A DNA stretch of 19,610 bases from Caulobacter sp. B11 (GCF_002737765.1 NZ_PEGG01000001.1:1-19610), one strand, 5' to 3'; counted from the stretch's first letter, positions 10,395-19,522 are shown. Translations and numbers: made by a program. The notes: generated by a model from the sequence alone, not told the origin.

Positions 10395-11921
10395 ATGAAA
10401 TCCATGTTCAAACCGCTGGCCGGGCTGCTGCTCGCCGCGACACTGGCGGGGGCCCCGATCGGGGTCGTCGCCTTCGCCCAGGAGGCCGCGCCCGCGGTCG
10501 CCGCCGCCCCGGCCGAGGCCGCGCCGGCTCCCGCCGCCGCGCCCGCCGAAGCGGCTCCGGCCGCCGCCGCGCCGACCATCGAAGACAAGATGGACAAGGG
10601 CGACAACGCCTGGATGCTGACCTCGACCGTCCTGGTCCTGCTGATGATCCTGCCGGGCCTGGCCCTGTTCTACGGCGGCCTGGTCCGCTCCAAGAACATG
10701 CTGTCGGTGATGATGCAGGTCTCGACCGTCGCCATCATCGGCTTCGTCGCCTGGGTGCTGTGGGGCTACAGCTTCGCGTTCACCGACGGCGGCAGCTGGG
10801 ACAGCTTTGTCGGCGGTTTGAGCCGACTGTTCCTCAAGGGCGTCACGCCCGCCAGCAATGTCGCGACCTTCTCGACCGGCGTGGTGATCCCCGAACTGAC
10901 CTTCATCTCGTTCCAGGCGACCTTCGCCGCCATCACCGCCGCCCTCGTGGTCGGCGCCTTGGTCGAGCGCATGAAGTTCGCCGCCATCGTCGCCTTCGCG
11001 GTGCTGTGGCCCCTGCTCTCCTACTATCCGATGGCCCACATGGTCTGGTGGTGGTCGGGTCCTGACGTCGTGGCTCTGAACCCGACCGAGAAGATCCAGT
11101 CGGGCCTGATCTGGAGCTTCGGCGCCCTGGACTTCGCCGGTGGCACTGTCGTGCACATCAATGCCGGTATCGCCGCCCTCGTCGGCGCCGTGATCGTCGG
11201 CAAGCGTCAGGGCTTCGGTAAGGAACCGATGCCGCCCCACTCGCTGACCCTGACCCTCGTGGGCGCCGGTCTGCTGTGGGTGGGCTGGTTCGGCTTCAAC
11301 GCCGGCTCCAACCTGGAATCCAACGGCTACGCCTCGCTGGCGATGATCAACACCTTCGTGGCCACCGCCGCCGCGGGTCTGTCCTGGATCGTCGTCGAGT
11401 GGGTCACCAAGAAGAAGCCGTCGGCCCTGGGCCTGGCTTCGGGCGTCGTGGCCGGTCTGGTCGCCGTCACCCCGGCCGCCGGTTTCGCCGGCCCGATGGG
11501 CGCGGTGATCCTGGGTCTGGTCGTCTCGCCGATCTGCATCTTCTTCTGCTCGGTCGTGAAGAACGCGCTGAAGTACGATGACAGCCTGGACGCCTTCGGC
11601 ATCCACGGCATCGGCGGCATCGTCGGCGCCCTGGGCACCGGCCTGCTGGTCAACCCCGCCTGGGGCGGCGCTGGCGTCGTCGACTACACCAGCTGCGGCA
11701 AGGACGGCGACCTGTCGACCTGCGACACGGCTGTCTATGACATGGGCGTGCAGATGATGGCCCAACTGAAGGCCGTCGGCGTCACCGTCGTCTGGTCGCT
11801 GGTCGCCAGCATCATCGTCTTCATGGTGATCAAGCTGGTCATCGGCCTCAAGGCGTCGCCCGACGCCGAGGAAGAAGGCCTGGATATCTCTGAACACGGC
11901 GAACGCGCCTACCACAGCTAG
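10395..11921 (+). CDS. amtB: ammonium transporter with signal peptide and Ala/Pro-rich N-terminal extension
   Basis: AmtB is an inner-membrane trimer that conducts ammonium/ammonia. The product has 508 residues against about 428 for E. coli AmtB. The difference is mainly an N-terminal signal peptide (MKSMFKPLAG to VVAFA, cleavage near residue 28) and a low-complexity Ala/Pro/Glu linker to about residue 60. About eleven membrane segments follow. The twin pore histidines are present: His254 in GGTVVHINAGIA and His404 in DAFGIHGIGGIVGALG. The stretches LALFYGGLVRSKNMLSVMMQ, FQATFA and AHMVW are family hallmarks. A loop near residues 434-443 (SCGKDGDLSTC) carries two cysteines that might pair in the periplasm. 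AAAAGGGG lies upstream of ATG 10395. It forms an operon with glnK and ends at a strong terminator. Confidence 0.97.
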   Translation: MKSMFKPLAGLLLAATLAGAPIGVVAFAQEAAPAVAAAPAEAAPAPAAAPAEAAPAAAAPTIEDKMDKGDNAWMLTSTVLVLLMILPGLALFYGGLVRSKNMLSVMMQVSTVAIIGFVAWVLWGYSFAFTDGGSWDSFVGGLSRLFLKGVTPASNVATFSTGVVIPELTFISFQATFAAITAALVVGALVERMKFAAIVAFAVLWPLLSYYPMAHMVWWWSGPDVVALNPTEKIQSGLIWSFGALDFAGGTVVHINAGIAALVGAVIVGKRQGFGKEPMPPHSLTLTLVGAGLLWVGWFGFNAGSNLESNGYASLAMINTFVATAAAGLSWIVVEWVTKKKPSALGLASGVVAGLVAVTPAAGFAGPMGAVILGLVVSPICIFFCSVVKNALKYDDSLDAFGIHGIGGIVGALGTGLLVNPAWGGAGVVDYTSCGKDGDLSTCDTAVYDMGVQMMAQLKAVGVTVVWSLVASIIVFMVIKLVIGLKASPDAEEEGLDISEHGERAYHS

Positions 11922-11946
11922 TCTGGGGTCAGGTTCGAGGACAGAG

Positions 11947-11980
11947 GGCGCGGAAGCTTCGGCTTCCGCGCCTTTTTGTT
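11947..11980 (+). terminator. rho-independent terminator of glnK-amtB
   Basis: GGCGCGGAAGC and GCTTCCGCGCC form a perfect eleven-pair stem closed by a TTCG tetraloop (11947-11972), followed by TTTTTGTTT. It starts 25 bases after the amtB stop codon. The reverse strand lacks a T-tract, so it acts rightward only. Confidence 0.95.
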
Positions 11981-12064
11981 TGGCGATGGCCGAACAGAGA
12001 CGGGGAAGGCCAGGGCAGGACGGCTCGGGCCTTGGCTGGAGCGCGCCCTACCGCCAGGCCTGGT

Positions 12065-12947
12065 TCAGAGAAACGGTCCGCCCAGCCGGCAGCGGCGGAC
12101 CCACCAGTCGGGCCGCATCGACTCCAGGCGCTCGGCCAGGCCCTCGGCCTCGATGTCGCCGGCGCAGATCGAAAAACAGGTCGCGCCCGAGCCGGACATG
12201 CGGCTGAGCAGGCTCTCGGGTTCGCCGGCCAGCAGGTCGAGCACCTCGCCGATCGCTGGCTCCAGCGCGATGGCCGGGTCCTGCAGATCATTGCGGGTGA
12301 ACGCGGCCAGCCAGGCGCACACCTCTTCGGGGGACTCCAGATCCTCGATCATCGGCGGCCGCTCGGCCCGCGCGGATGAACGGCGGCGTCATAGGCGCGA
12401 TAAAACCGCCCCGGTCGCCGACGGGACCCGGGGATTGACCAGCACCGCGTCGAGCGGCGGCAGCGCGGGCGCGGCCATCAGGCGCTCGCCCGCCCTCGGC
12501 CAACACTGGGCGGCCCCAAAGGCAGGCGGCGCCGTCGGCGCCGAGGCGCGCGGCGACCTCTTCCAAGTCAGAATCGGCCAGGGTCGGGGCCAGGAGGTCT
12601 CGCAACAGCCGCAGTACCGCCCCGGCGTCGCTGGAGCCGCCGCCGAGCCCCGCAGCCACAGGCAGGACCTTGTCGAGGATCAGGCGGAACGGCGGCAGGG
12701 GACCGCCGATCCTTTGCCTCAGGGCCTGGGCGGCGCGCAGGACCAGGTTATCGTCGCCGGGCGGAATGGCTCCGCCGAACGGGCCGGTCGTCTCGAAGCC
12801 CGGCGCGTCGGCGGCCTGGACCGAGATCCGGTCGCCGACATCGGCGAAGACCATCAGGCTGGAAACCGGATGATAGGCCTCGGCGTCCGGCCCGCCGACA
12901 TGCAGGAACAGATTGACCTTGGCCGGGGCGAAAGCGTCTAGGCGCAT
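12065..12947 (-). CDS. ispE: 4-diphosphocytidyl-2-C-methyl-D-erythritol kinase, broken by three indels
   Basis: IspE is the GHMP-family kinase of the MEP isoprenoid pathway; it phosphorylates CDP-methylerythritol with ATP. The N-terminal half reads normally: APAKVNLFLHVGG and the ATP-binding VLPVAAGLGGGSSDAGAVL. The last third lies in another frame: MIEDLESPEEVCAWLAAF, RNDLQDPA, and GHMP motif 3 in LSRMSGSGATCFSICAGD, stopping at 12065. Between them three indels are needed: one near 12488-12494 (extra G or two bases lost), an extra base in the T-run (A-run on the plus strand) at 12402-12405, and one missing C near 12354-12357. The pieces between still read as conserved IspE sequence (DAVLVNPRVPSATGAVYRAYDAAVHP after repair). 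Start: AAGGA lies seven bases before ATG 12947. It follows the TPR lipoprotein gene by 25 bases and is probably co-transcribed. Because the enzyme is normally essential, base-calling error is likelier than true loss. Confidence 0.92.
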
Positions 12948-12972
12948 GGGCCTGTCCTTCTAAGCGATCAGC

Positions 12973-14721
12973 CTAGGGAATCGTCGCGACGGTGGTGGCG
13001 ACCGCAGGACCCGCCGGACCAAGGCCAGTCTTCAGCTTGGTCTCGACCAGCACCTTCTGGGTCGCGGTCGGCTCCAGGCTGAGCACCCGCGTCCACTGGA
13101 AGCGCGCCTCGTCTTTCCGCCCCAACCGCCAGAAGACGTCGCCGAGATGGTCATTGACGTCCGGATCGCCCGGTTCCAGCTCGACAGCCTTCTCGAGGTT
13201 CTCCAGCGCCGCCTTGTAGTCGCCCAGGCGATAGTGGGCCCAGCCCAGGGAGTCGAGCATAGCGCCGGAGTCCGGCCGGGCGGCGACGGCCCGCTGCACC
13301 ATCTGCAGGGCCTCGGCGAGGTTTTCGCCGCGATCGACCCAGGAATAGCCAAGATAGTTCAGCAGCTCCGGCTCATCCGGGCTGGCGATCAGGGCGGTCT
13401 TCAGATCCCGCTCGGCCTCGGGCCAGCGCCCGGCTCGCTCCAGGGCGACGCCCCGCATGTAGAGCAGCCGCCAGTCCGGGTTGCCGGCCGCCGCCGCGGC
13501 GGCGATCAGCGGATCGAGGACCGCCGCAGACTCCGTCCAGCGCTCATCGGCCCGCAGCAGATCGGCATAGGTCAGCTGGGCGTCGCGATCGCCGGGCGCC
13601 GCGGCGGCGATCCGCTGGGCCAGGGCCACAGCCGCGGCCTTGTCGCCTTCGGTCTGCAGGCTCCAGGCAAGCTTGCCTTGGGCGGCGACATAGCGCGGCG
13701 AGCTTGGCGGCAGCTTGCCATAGGCCTCGCGAGCGGCCTCGACGTCGCCGCCCTGGGCCAGCACGTCACCGACCAGCAGCCAGGCGTCGTCTCGCTTGGG
13801 ATCCAGCCGTAGAGCCAGGCGCAGATAGGCCAGGCCGAACTGGCTTTGGCGCTCGTTCATGAAACTGGCCGCCGTGGCCACCAGCACCTGGGCCGCGCCC
13901 TGGCGGAGGGTCACGACCGGCGGCGGCGACCGGCGGACCGAAGCCCGAGCCCGCGCCCGGATCAGGGCCGTATCGCCAGGCGACTGGACCAAGGCGGTGT
14001 CGTAGAGCGCCACGGCCTCGGCCGAACGACGCCGCCGCTCTAGGAATTCGCCGTAGTCCAGGGTGAACAGGCCCCGCGCCGCGCTGACCCCGGTCAGCAG
14101 CTTGTAGTCGGTCTCGGCCTCTTCGAAGCGCCCGGCGCGCTCCAGCAGCCGCGCTCGGCCGAGCTGGCCGAAATACTGCACGAGGCGGTCACCCTGAAGC
14201 GATGGTTGGGCGATCGCGCCCGCCACATCTCCGACCTGCGCCGCGATCCACGGCTCCAGCAGGGCTGTCGCCTGGCGATGGGGAAAGCCGATGGTCTCGG
14301 CCTTGATGATTTGTCGCGCCTCGCCGCCCTTGCCGTCGGCCATCAGGTCGACCACCCGGGTCAGGGCGCCCAGCCGCCGGACGGCCTCGTTGGCCTCAGC
14401 ATCGCGCGGCGCCATCCGGGACGCCGCCTCGACATCTCCGGCCAGCAGGACGGCGGTGAAGGCGCGCTCGCGCACCGCCAGCTCGGCCTTGTCTCCGCCC
14501 AGGACCCGCGCCGACTCGAAGAAGCCGGCCGCGTCGCGGGTGCGGCCAGAGCGCAGGGCCGCCTGCCCGGCCAGGAACTGGCCATAGGTCGACCGGGTGT
14601 CGGCATAGGGGAAATCGGGATCGACAGCGCCACGCAAGGTCGGCGCAGACCCCTGGGGCGAGGCGCAGGCGGCCAGCACCGAAAGCGAAAGGGTGGCGAG
14701 CAGGACTTTAAAACGCGTCAT
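12973..14721 (-). CDS. TPR-repeat lipoprotein
   Basis: The 582-residue product has a lipoprotein signal peptide, MTRFKVLLATLSLSVLAAC, with the lipobox Cys at residue 19. It should therefore be lipidated and anchored in the envelope. Tetratricopeptide-like helical repeats cover most of the rest. The clearest are in the C-terminal part, for example LNYLGYSWVDRGENLAEALQ, MLDSLGWAHYRLGDYKAALE and VNDHLGDVFWRLGRKDEARF. TPR proteins are scaffolds, so no enzymatic activity is implied; a role in envelope assembly is a guess. GAGGGTGG lies just before ATG 14721. It lies between ETF-QO (54 bases upstream) and ispE (25 bases downstream), all leftward, so the three may be one transcript. A TPR protein next to ispE is a familiar arrangement in alphaproteobacteria, to my recollection. 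Confidence 0.9.
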   Translation of the reverse strand: MTRFKVLLATLSLSVLAACASPQGSAPTLRGAVDPDFPYADTRSTYGQFLAGQAALRSGRTRDAAGFFESARVLGGDKAELAVRERAFTAVLLAGDVEAASRMAPRDAEANEAVRRLGALTRVVDLMADGKGGEARQIIKAETIGFPHRQATALLEPWIAAQVGDVAGAIAQPSLQGDRLVQYFGQLGRARLLERAGRFEEAETDYKLLTGVSAARGLFTLDYGEFLERRRRSAEAVALYDTALVQSPGDTALIRARARASVRRSPPPVVTLRQGAAQVLVATAASFMNERQSQFGLAYLRLALRLDPKRDDAWLLVGDVLAQGGDVEAAREAYGKLPPSSPRYVAAQGKLAWSLQTEGDKAAAVALAQRIAAAAPGDRDAQLTYADLLRADERWTESAAVLDPLIAAAAAAGNPDWRLLYMRGVALERAGRWPEAERDLKTALIASPDEPELLNYLGYSWVDRGENLAEALQMVQRAVAARPDSGAMLDSLGWAHYRLGDYKAALENLEKAVELEPGDPDVNDHLGDVFWRLGRKDEARFQWTRVLSLEPTATQKVLVETKLKTGLGPAGPAVATTVATIP

Positions 14722-14775
14722 GCCGCCACCCTCTTTGGTTTCGCCACGCGCCGCAAGGCCGGCGCGGGCTGGTCT

Positions 14776-16448
14776 CTACATGTTCGGATAGTTCGGACCG
14801 CCGCCGCCTTCGGGCGTGGTCCAGACGATGTTCTGCGACGGATCCTTGATGTCGCAGGTCTTACAGTGGACGCAGTTCTGGGCGTTGATCTGGAAGCGCG
14901 GATCCGTCCCCTGCTCGTTATAGAGCACCTCATAAACGCCCGCCGGGCAGTAGAGCCGCGCCGGTTCGCCATATTTGGGCAGGTTGACCGAGATCGGGAT
15001 CGACGGATCCTTCAGGGTCAGGTGGGCCGGCTGGTCTTCCTCGTGGTTGGTGGCCGACAGGAACACAGAAGAGAGCTTGTCGAAGCTGATCACGCCGTCC
15101 GGCTTGGGATAGACGATCGGCGTGTAGTCCTTGGCCAGGCCCGTGGAGGCGGCGTCGGTCTTGTCGTGCTTCATCGTGCCGAAGAACGAGAAGCCGCCGG
15201 TCAGGTGGGTGCACCACATGTCGAACATGCCGACGGCGCCGCCCAGGAAGGTGCCCAGCTTGCCCAGCAGCGGCTTGGCGTTGCGGACGACCTTCAGTTC
15301 CTTGGCGACCCAGCTCTTCTCGAAGGCGGCCTGATATTCGACCAGTTCGTCGCTGGCGCGGCCGGCGGCCAGGGCCTTGAAGGCCTGCTCGGCGGCCAGC
15401 ATGCCGGTCTTCATGGCGTTATGGCTGCCCTTGATGCGGGGCACGTTGACGAAACCGGCCGAGCAGCCGATCAGCGCGCCGCCCGGGAAGGTCAGCTTGG
15501 GGATCGACTGATAGCCGCCCTCGGTGATGGCCCGGGCGCCGTAGGAGATGCGGCGACCGCCTTCCAGGTGCGGCTTGACCGAGGGATGGTGCTTGAAACG
15601 CTGGAACTCGTCGAACGGCGACAGCCACGGGTTCTTGTAGTTAAGGTGCACAACATAGCCGATCGACACGTAGTTGTCGCCGAAGTGGTACATGAAGCTG
15701 CCGCCGCCGTATTGTTGTCGAGCGGCCAGCCGGTGCTGTGCTCGGCCAGGCCCGGCTGGTGCTTTTCGGGCGGCACCTGCCACAGTTCCTTGATGCCGAT
15801 GCCGTACTTCTGCGGCGACTTGCCGGCCGAGAGATCGAACTTGGCGATCAGCTGCTTGGCCAGCGAGCCGCGCACGCCCTCGGCGATGAACACATACTTG
15901 CCGTGCAGTTCCATGCCGGGCTGGTAGTCGGGCTTCTTTTCGCCGCTCTTGGCGATGCCGACCACGCCGACGATCACGCCCTTGAGCGAGCCGTCGTCAT
16001 TCCAGACCATGCTTGAGGCGGCGAAACCGGGATAGATCTCGACGCCGAGTTCCTCGGCCCGGGTCGCCAGCCAGCGGGTCACATTGCCCAGCGAAGCGAT
16101 GTAGCAGCCGTGGTTGTGCATGAACGGCGGCAGGGCGAACATCGGCAGGGATGCCTCGCCCTGTGGCCCGAGCACCAGGAACCGATCCTTGGTCACCGGG
16201 GTTTCGAGCGGCGCGCCCTCGGCCTTCCAGTTGGGGAACAGTTCGTTCAGGGCCTTGGGGTCGATGACCGCGCCCGACAGGATATGGGCCCCGACCTCGG
16301 AGCCCTTTTCCAGCACCGCGACCGAGACCTCGGTCCCGGCCTCGGCGGCCAGTTGTTTCAGACGGATCGCGGCCGACAGACCGGCGGGGCCGCCCCCGAC
16401 GATGACGACGTCATATTCCATCGACTCGCGTTCGAGGTCTTCGCTCAT
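14776..16448 (-). CDS. electron transfer flavoprotein-ubiquinone oxidoreductase, interrupted by one frameshift
   Basis: ETF-QO takes electrons from electron transfer flavoprotein, reduced by acyl-CoA and other dehydrogenases, and passes them to ubiquinone at the inner membrane. The N-terminus has the FAD dinucleotide fold [19 protein letters not shown], then [20 protein letters not shown]. The C-terminal 4Fe-4S region includes [10 protein letters not shown] and [20 protein letters not shown], which supply four cysteines. The frame breaks at 15711-15713: the minus strand reads GACAACAATACGGCGGC where [19 protein letters not shown] needs one more base. The two frames otherwise join exactly, giving about 557 residues, the usual size. 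GGGAG lies five to six bases before ATG 16448. It is first in a leftward group with the TPR lipoprotein and ispE, and is divergent from the uracil-DNA glycosylase gene. The single indel is likely a sequencing error but could be real. Confidence 0.94.
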
Positions 16449-16597
16449 GGGATCTCCCGCCCGGGCGCGCGGCCCGTGTTCTTGCCGTTTGAGACGAAGC
16501 TTATCAGGACCTGACGCGGCGATGGTCAAGGACTATCCGACCACTTTTGTTGCGTCGCAGCGTGGAGACGGGCGGAAGTTCGGTCTAAGAAGGCTGC

Positions 16598-17413
16598 ATG
16601 AGCCTCGCCGTCGATCCGCGCGCCGTGGAAAGCCTGCTCGCCTTCTGGGCCGATGCGGGCGTCGAGGCGTCGTATGCGGACGAGCCGATCGACCGACTCG
16701 CCGAGGGCGCGGCCCTGCTGCGGGCCCGCAGCCAGCCGCCGCCGCCCGTCCCTTCCGCGCCGATGCTGGTCGCTTCGCGTGGCCCTGATCCGACGGCCGC
16801 CGTCGAGCAGGCCCGGGCCCAGGCCGCCCTTTGCAACGACCTTCCCGCCCTGGCCGCCGCCATCGCCGCCTTCGACGGCTGCCCGCTCAAGTCCATGGGC
16901 GCGCGGCAGGCCGTGGTCTCGCGGGGTCCGGCCGACGCGCCGCTGATGATCATCGGCGAATGCCCCGGTCCCGACGAGGATCAGCAGGGCGAGCCTTTCG
17001 TCGGAGCGGCCGGCCAGATGCTGGACCGCATGCTCAAGGCCGCGGGCCTGGAGGGCCGGGCCCTGATCACCAACACCGTCTTCTGGCGGCCGCCCGGCAA
17101 CCGCGCGCCAACTCCCCAGGAACAGGCCGTCTGCGCGCCCTTCGTCGAGAGGGCTATCCAGCTGGTCCAGCCTCGCCTGCTGCTGCTGGTCGGCGGCGCC
17201 TCGGCCAAGGCCCTGCTGAAGCGGGAAGACGGCATCCTGACCCTGCGCGGCCGCTGGTTCGAGTGGACCTCAAGCGACGGCGCGCTGGAACTGCCGGCCC
17301 TTCCGACCCTGCATCCGGCCTTCCTGCTCAGACAACCGGCAGCCAAGAAGAAAGCCTGGATCGACATGCTGATGCTGGCTGAAAGACTTGATCGCCCCGA
17401 GCGTCCCCACTAG
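16598..17413 (+). CDS. uracil-DNA glycosylase, family 4-like
   Basis: This enzyme removes uracil from DNA to start base-excision repair. The 271-residue product has a long N-terminal extension (to about residue 85) compared with archaeal/thermophile family 4 enzymes. Core motifs are IIGECPGPDEDQQGEPFVG and AGQMLDRML (motif 1), NTVFWRPPGNRAPTPQEQ and LHPAFLLRQPAAKKKAW (motif with His239). Two of the four positions that hold iron-sulphur cysteines in the Thermotoga-type enzyme are not Cys here: F92 in FDGCPLK and W163 in VFWRPP. C95 and C179 (AVCAPF) remain. Cluster binding is therefore doubtful. AAGAAGG lies five bases before ATG 16598. The lytic transglycosylase gene follows after 65 bases on the same strand. 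The superfamily is clear; the exact family (4 or a relative) and substrate are less sure. Confidence 0.9.
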   Translation: MSLAVDPRAVESLLAFWADAGVEASYADEPIDRLAEGAALLRARSQPPPPVPSAPMLVASRGPDPTAAVEQARAQAALCNDLPALAAAIAAFDGCPLKSMGARQAVVSRGPADAPLMIIGECPGPDEDQQGEPFVGAAGQMLDRMLKAAGLEGRALITNTVFWRPPGNRAPTPQEQAVCAPFVERAIQLVQPRLLLLVGGASAKALLKREDGILTLRGRWFEWTSSDGALELPALPTLHPAFLLRQPAAKKKAWIDMLMLAERLDRPERPH

Positions 17414-17478
17414 ACCTGTCGGACCAGTCGGAACGGGGACGCGCTGGCTCTCCTCTTGCGGGAGCGGCGTGAGACGCA

Positions 17479-19025
17479 TTGCAGCTCATCGCTCGCCTCC
17501 TGGCCGTAATCTCGGCCTCCATCCTGCTTTTCGCGCTCGGCGCTCCGGCGCGGGCTGACGGGCTCCAACCTCTGTCCGACAGCGACGCCCGCTATTATCG
17601 CGCCGCCTTCGCCGCCACCGATCGCGGCGATTTCGCCGCCGCCGAGGCCGCCTTCGCCAACACCCGCGACAAGAGCCTGGCCGGCCGCCTGGCCTATGGC
17701 CGGATCATGCATCCACGCGCCTATTCGGCCACCTATGACGACCTGACCGTCTGGCTCGACGCCTATGACGACCAGGCCGGGGCTGATCGGATCTACGCCC
17801 TGGCCGTGAAACGCAAACCGGCCAAGGGCCCCGCCCCAACGGCGCCGATCCTGTTCGTCGCCGCCGACAAGACCGCCGGCCCGGCCGACAAGTCGCGCGG
17901 GGCCCGGGAAGCCTATTATTCGGGCGACATCCGCAAGGCCCTGACCCTGGCCGACGCCGCCGGCGAGCGCTGGATCGGCGGACTGGCCTCCTATCGCCTG
18001 GGCGACTTCGGCAAGGCCCGGGGCTATTTCGAATATGTCGCCCATGATGACTCCCAGGACGAATGGCTGCGAGCCGCCGCCGCCTTTTGGGCCGCCCGCG
18101 CCGCCGGCGCCGCCGGCGACAGCCTGGGCGCCGAGGACCTGCTCAACGCCGCCGCCCGCTCGCCGCACACCTTCTACGGCATGATCGCCGCTCGCCAGCT
18201 GGCCCTAGCCGGGATCGAACTGGCCCAGGACGATCCGATCGCCGCCCTGCTGACCAAGGTCAGCTATCAGGGGCCCGACGCCGCCTCGCTCAAGCGCCTG
18301 CTGAGCGCCGAGCCGCGCGCCCATCGCGCCGCCGCCCTGGCCCAGGTCGGTCGCTGGGCCGAGGCCGGCCAGGAGCTGCGCGCCGGCCTGTCCCTGGCCT
18401 CGGACGACCGCAAGCGCGCCGACTGGACCGCCCTGACCCTGTCGCTCAACGCCATGGCGCCGTTCAATGGCGGCCGCGCCGCCAAGCGGGTCGGCGGCGA
18501 GGACTATCCCTTGCCCGCCCTGGAACCCAAGGGCGGCTTCACCATCGACAAGGCCCTGGTCTATGCCCTGGTCCGCCAGGAAAGCCGCTTCGACCCCTTC
18601 GCCGTCTCCGGCGCCGGGGCCGTGGGCCTGATGCAGCTGATGCCGATCGCTGCGGCTCGCGCGGCCGGCGACGACAAGCTGCTGGCCGACACCAGCCCGC
18701 TGCTCGACCCGGCTTCAACCTGCGGGTCGGGCAGGACTACATCACCTGGCTGATGGATCGGGGCCTGCGCAGCAACGACATCCTGCGCGCGGTGGCGGCC
18801 TATAATGGCGGACCGGGCACCCTGCTCAAGGTACAGGAACAGCTGGGCGCCGACTGCGAGACCCTGTTGCTGATCGAGAGCCTGCCGGCCCAGGAAACCC
18901 GCAACTATGTGGAAAAGGTCATGGCCTCGTACTGGACCTATCGCCGCCTGATGGGCGCCGAGACCCGCACCCTCGACGCGGTGGCCAGCGGGGCGCGCGA
19001 GATCGACTTCCGCCTGGACATGTAG
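17479..19025 (+). CDS. soluble lytic murein transglycosylase, interrupted by one frameshift
   Basis: This periplasmic enzyme cleaves the MurNAc-GlcNAc bond of peptidoglycan, forming 1,6-anhydro ends. A signal peptide (MQLIARLLAVISASILLFAL to PARA, residues 1-26) is followed by a long Ala-rich alpha-superhelical region to about 350. The SLT domain begins there, with catalytic Glu near 368 in LVRQESRFDPFAVSGAGAVG and LMQLMP. The frame breaks at 18711-18712: after LLADTSPLLDP one G is missing. The continuing frame reads FNLRVGQDYITWLMDRGL, AVAAYNGGPGTLLK and LPAQETRNYVEKVMASYWTY, ending at 19025. Repaired length is about 515. The only start keeping the signal peptide in frame is TTG 17479; a GTG at 17470 with GGGAG upstream is one base out of frame, hinting at another indel. 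It is downstream of the glycosylase gene and convergent with the glycosyltransferase. Confidence 0.92.
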
Positions 19026-19039
19026 GCGGACCGTGGGCC

Positions 19040-19522
19040 TCAGCCCGCCAGGCGTCGGGCCTTGAGCGACCGGATGAGGGTCGCGACCGACCGTCCACCC
19101 GCCGTGAAGCCACCGACACGGTCATAGTCCGTCCGCCGCGCCAGGACTCCCAAGGGCGCGCCCGTCAGCCGCTTCCACCAGCCGGGCTCGCCGAGCCAGA
19201 CCGACCCGCCGCCCCCCTGACCCAGATGGGCCTCGACAGGTCCCCGCCAGGCCTCTGGCAGAACCAAGTTCGGGGCCACCGCCAGGATCCATGCCCCACG
19301 CGCCGCCGCGCAGCCCGCAGCCAGCCGGGTTCCGTTGTCGCCATCCAGGGTGATGATCCGCGCCCCGGCGTCGTCGGCGATCTCCAGGGTCGGGTCGGTC
19401 GAGCCGGCGTCGACGACGATCACCTCCTTAACCAGGCCGTCGACCGCCGCCGGCACCAGGGCCGCCAGGGTCTGGGCCAGGACGGCGGCGCTGTCGCGCG
19501 TGACGAGGACGACGGAGATCAT
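19040..19522 (-). CDS. short family 2 glycosyltransferase-like protein
   Basis: The 160-residue product begins ISVVLVTRDSAAVLAQTLAAL and has EVIVVDAGSTDPTLEIADDAG. These are the nucleotide-sugar-binding beta strand and first Asp motif of GT-A glycosyltransferases (GT2). NGTRLAAGCAAARGAWILAVAPNLVLP follows the family pattern, but the usual DxD is not evident where AVAPN stands. GVLARRTDYDRVGGF resembles the motif that follows the catalytic region. It is much shorter than typical GT2 enzymes (220 residues or more), so it may be a minimal or inactive form; no donor or acceptor can be named. The ATG at 19522 has no strong Shine-Dalgarno. It converges on the lytic transglycosylase with only 14 bases between the stops, and I see no clear terminator in that gap. 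Confidence 0.82.
   Translation of the reverse strand: MISVVLVTRDSAAVLAQTLAALVPAAVDGLVKEVIVVDAGSTDPTLEIADDAGARIITLDGDNGTRLAAGCAAARGAWILAVAPNLVLPEAWRGPVEAHLGQGGGGSVWLGEPGWWKRLTGAPLGVLARRTDYDRVGGFTAGGRSVATLIRSLKARRLAG

Noticed and set aside
10484..10580. Tandem DNA repeat or CRISPR-like array in the start of amtB
   Set aside because: The repetition is imperfect and reflects Ala/Pro/Glu codons of a low-complexity linker. There are no spacers.
12288..12947. ispE N-terminal frame taken as a complete 219-residue kinase
   Set aside because: The last 60 or so residues are out-of-frame Arg/Gly-rich sequence, and the true C-terminal GHMP motif is found just downstream in another frame.
14206..15927. 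573-codon plus-strand open frame across the TPR and ETF-QO genes
   Set aside because: It spans two genes on the opposite strand and shows no protein motif.
19020..19045. Terminator between the lytic transglycosylase and the glycosyltransferase
   Set aside because: Only a four-pair GGGC/GCCC hairpin is present without a T-run on either strand.
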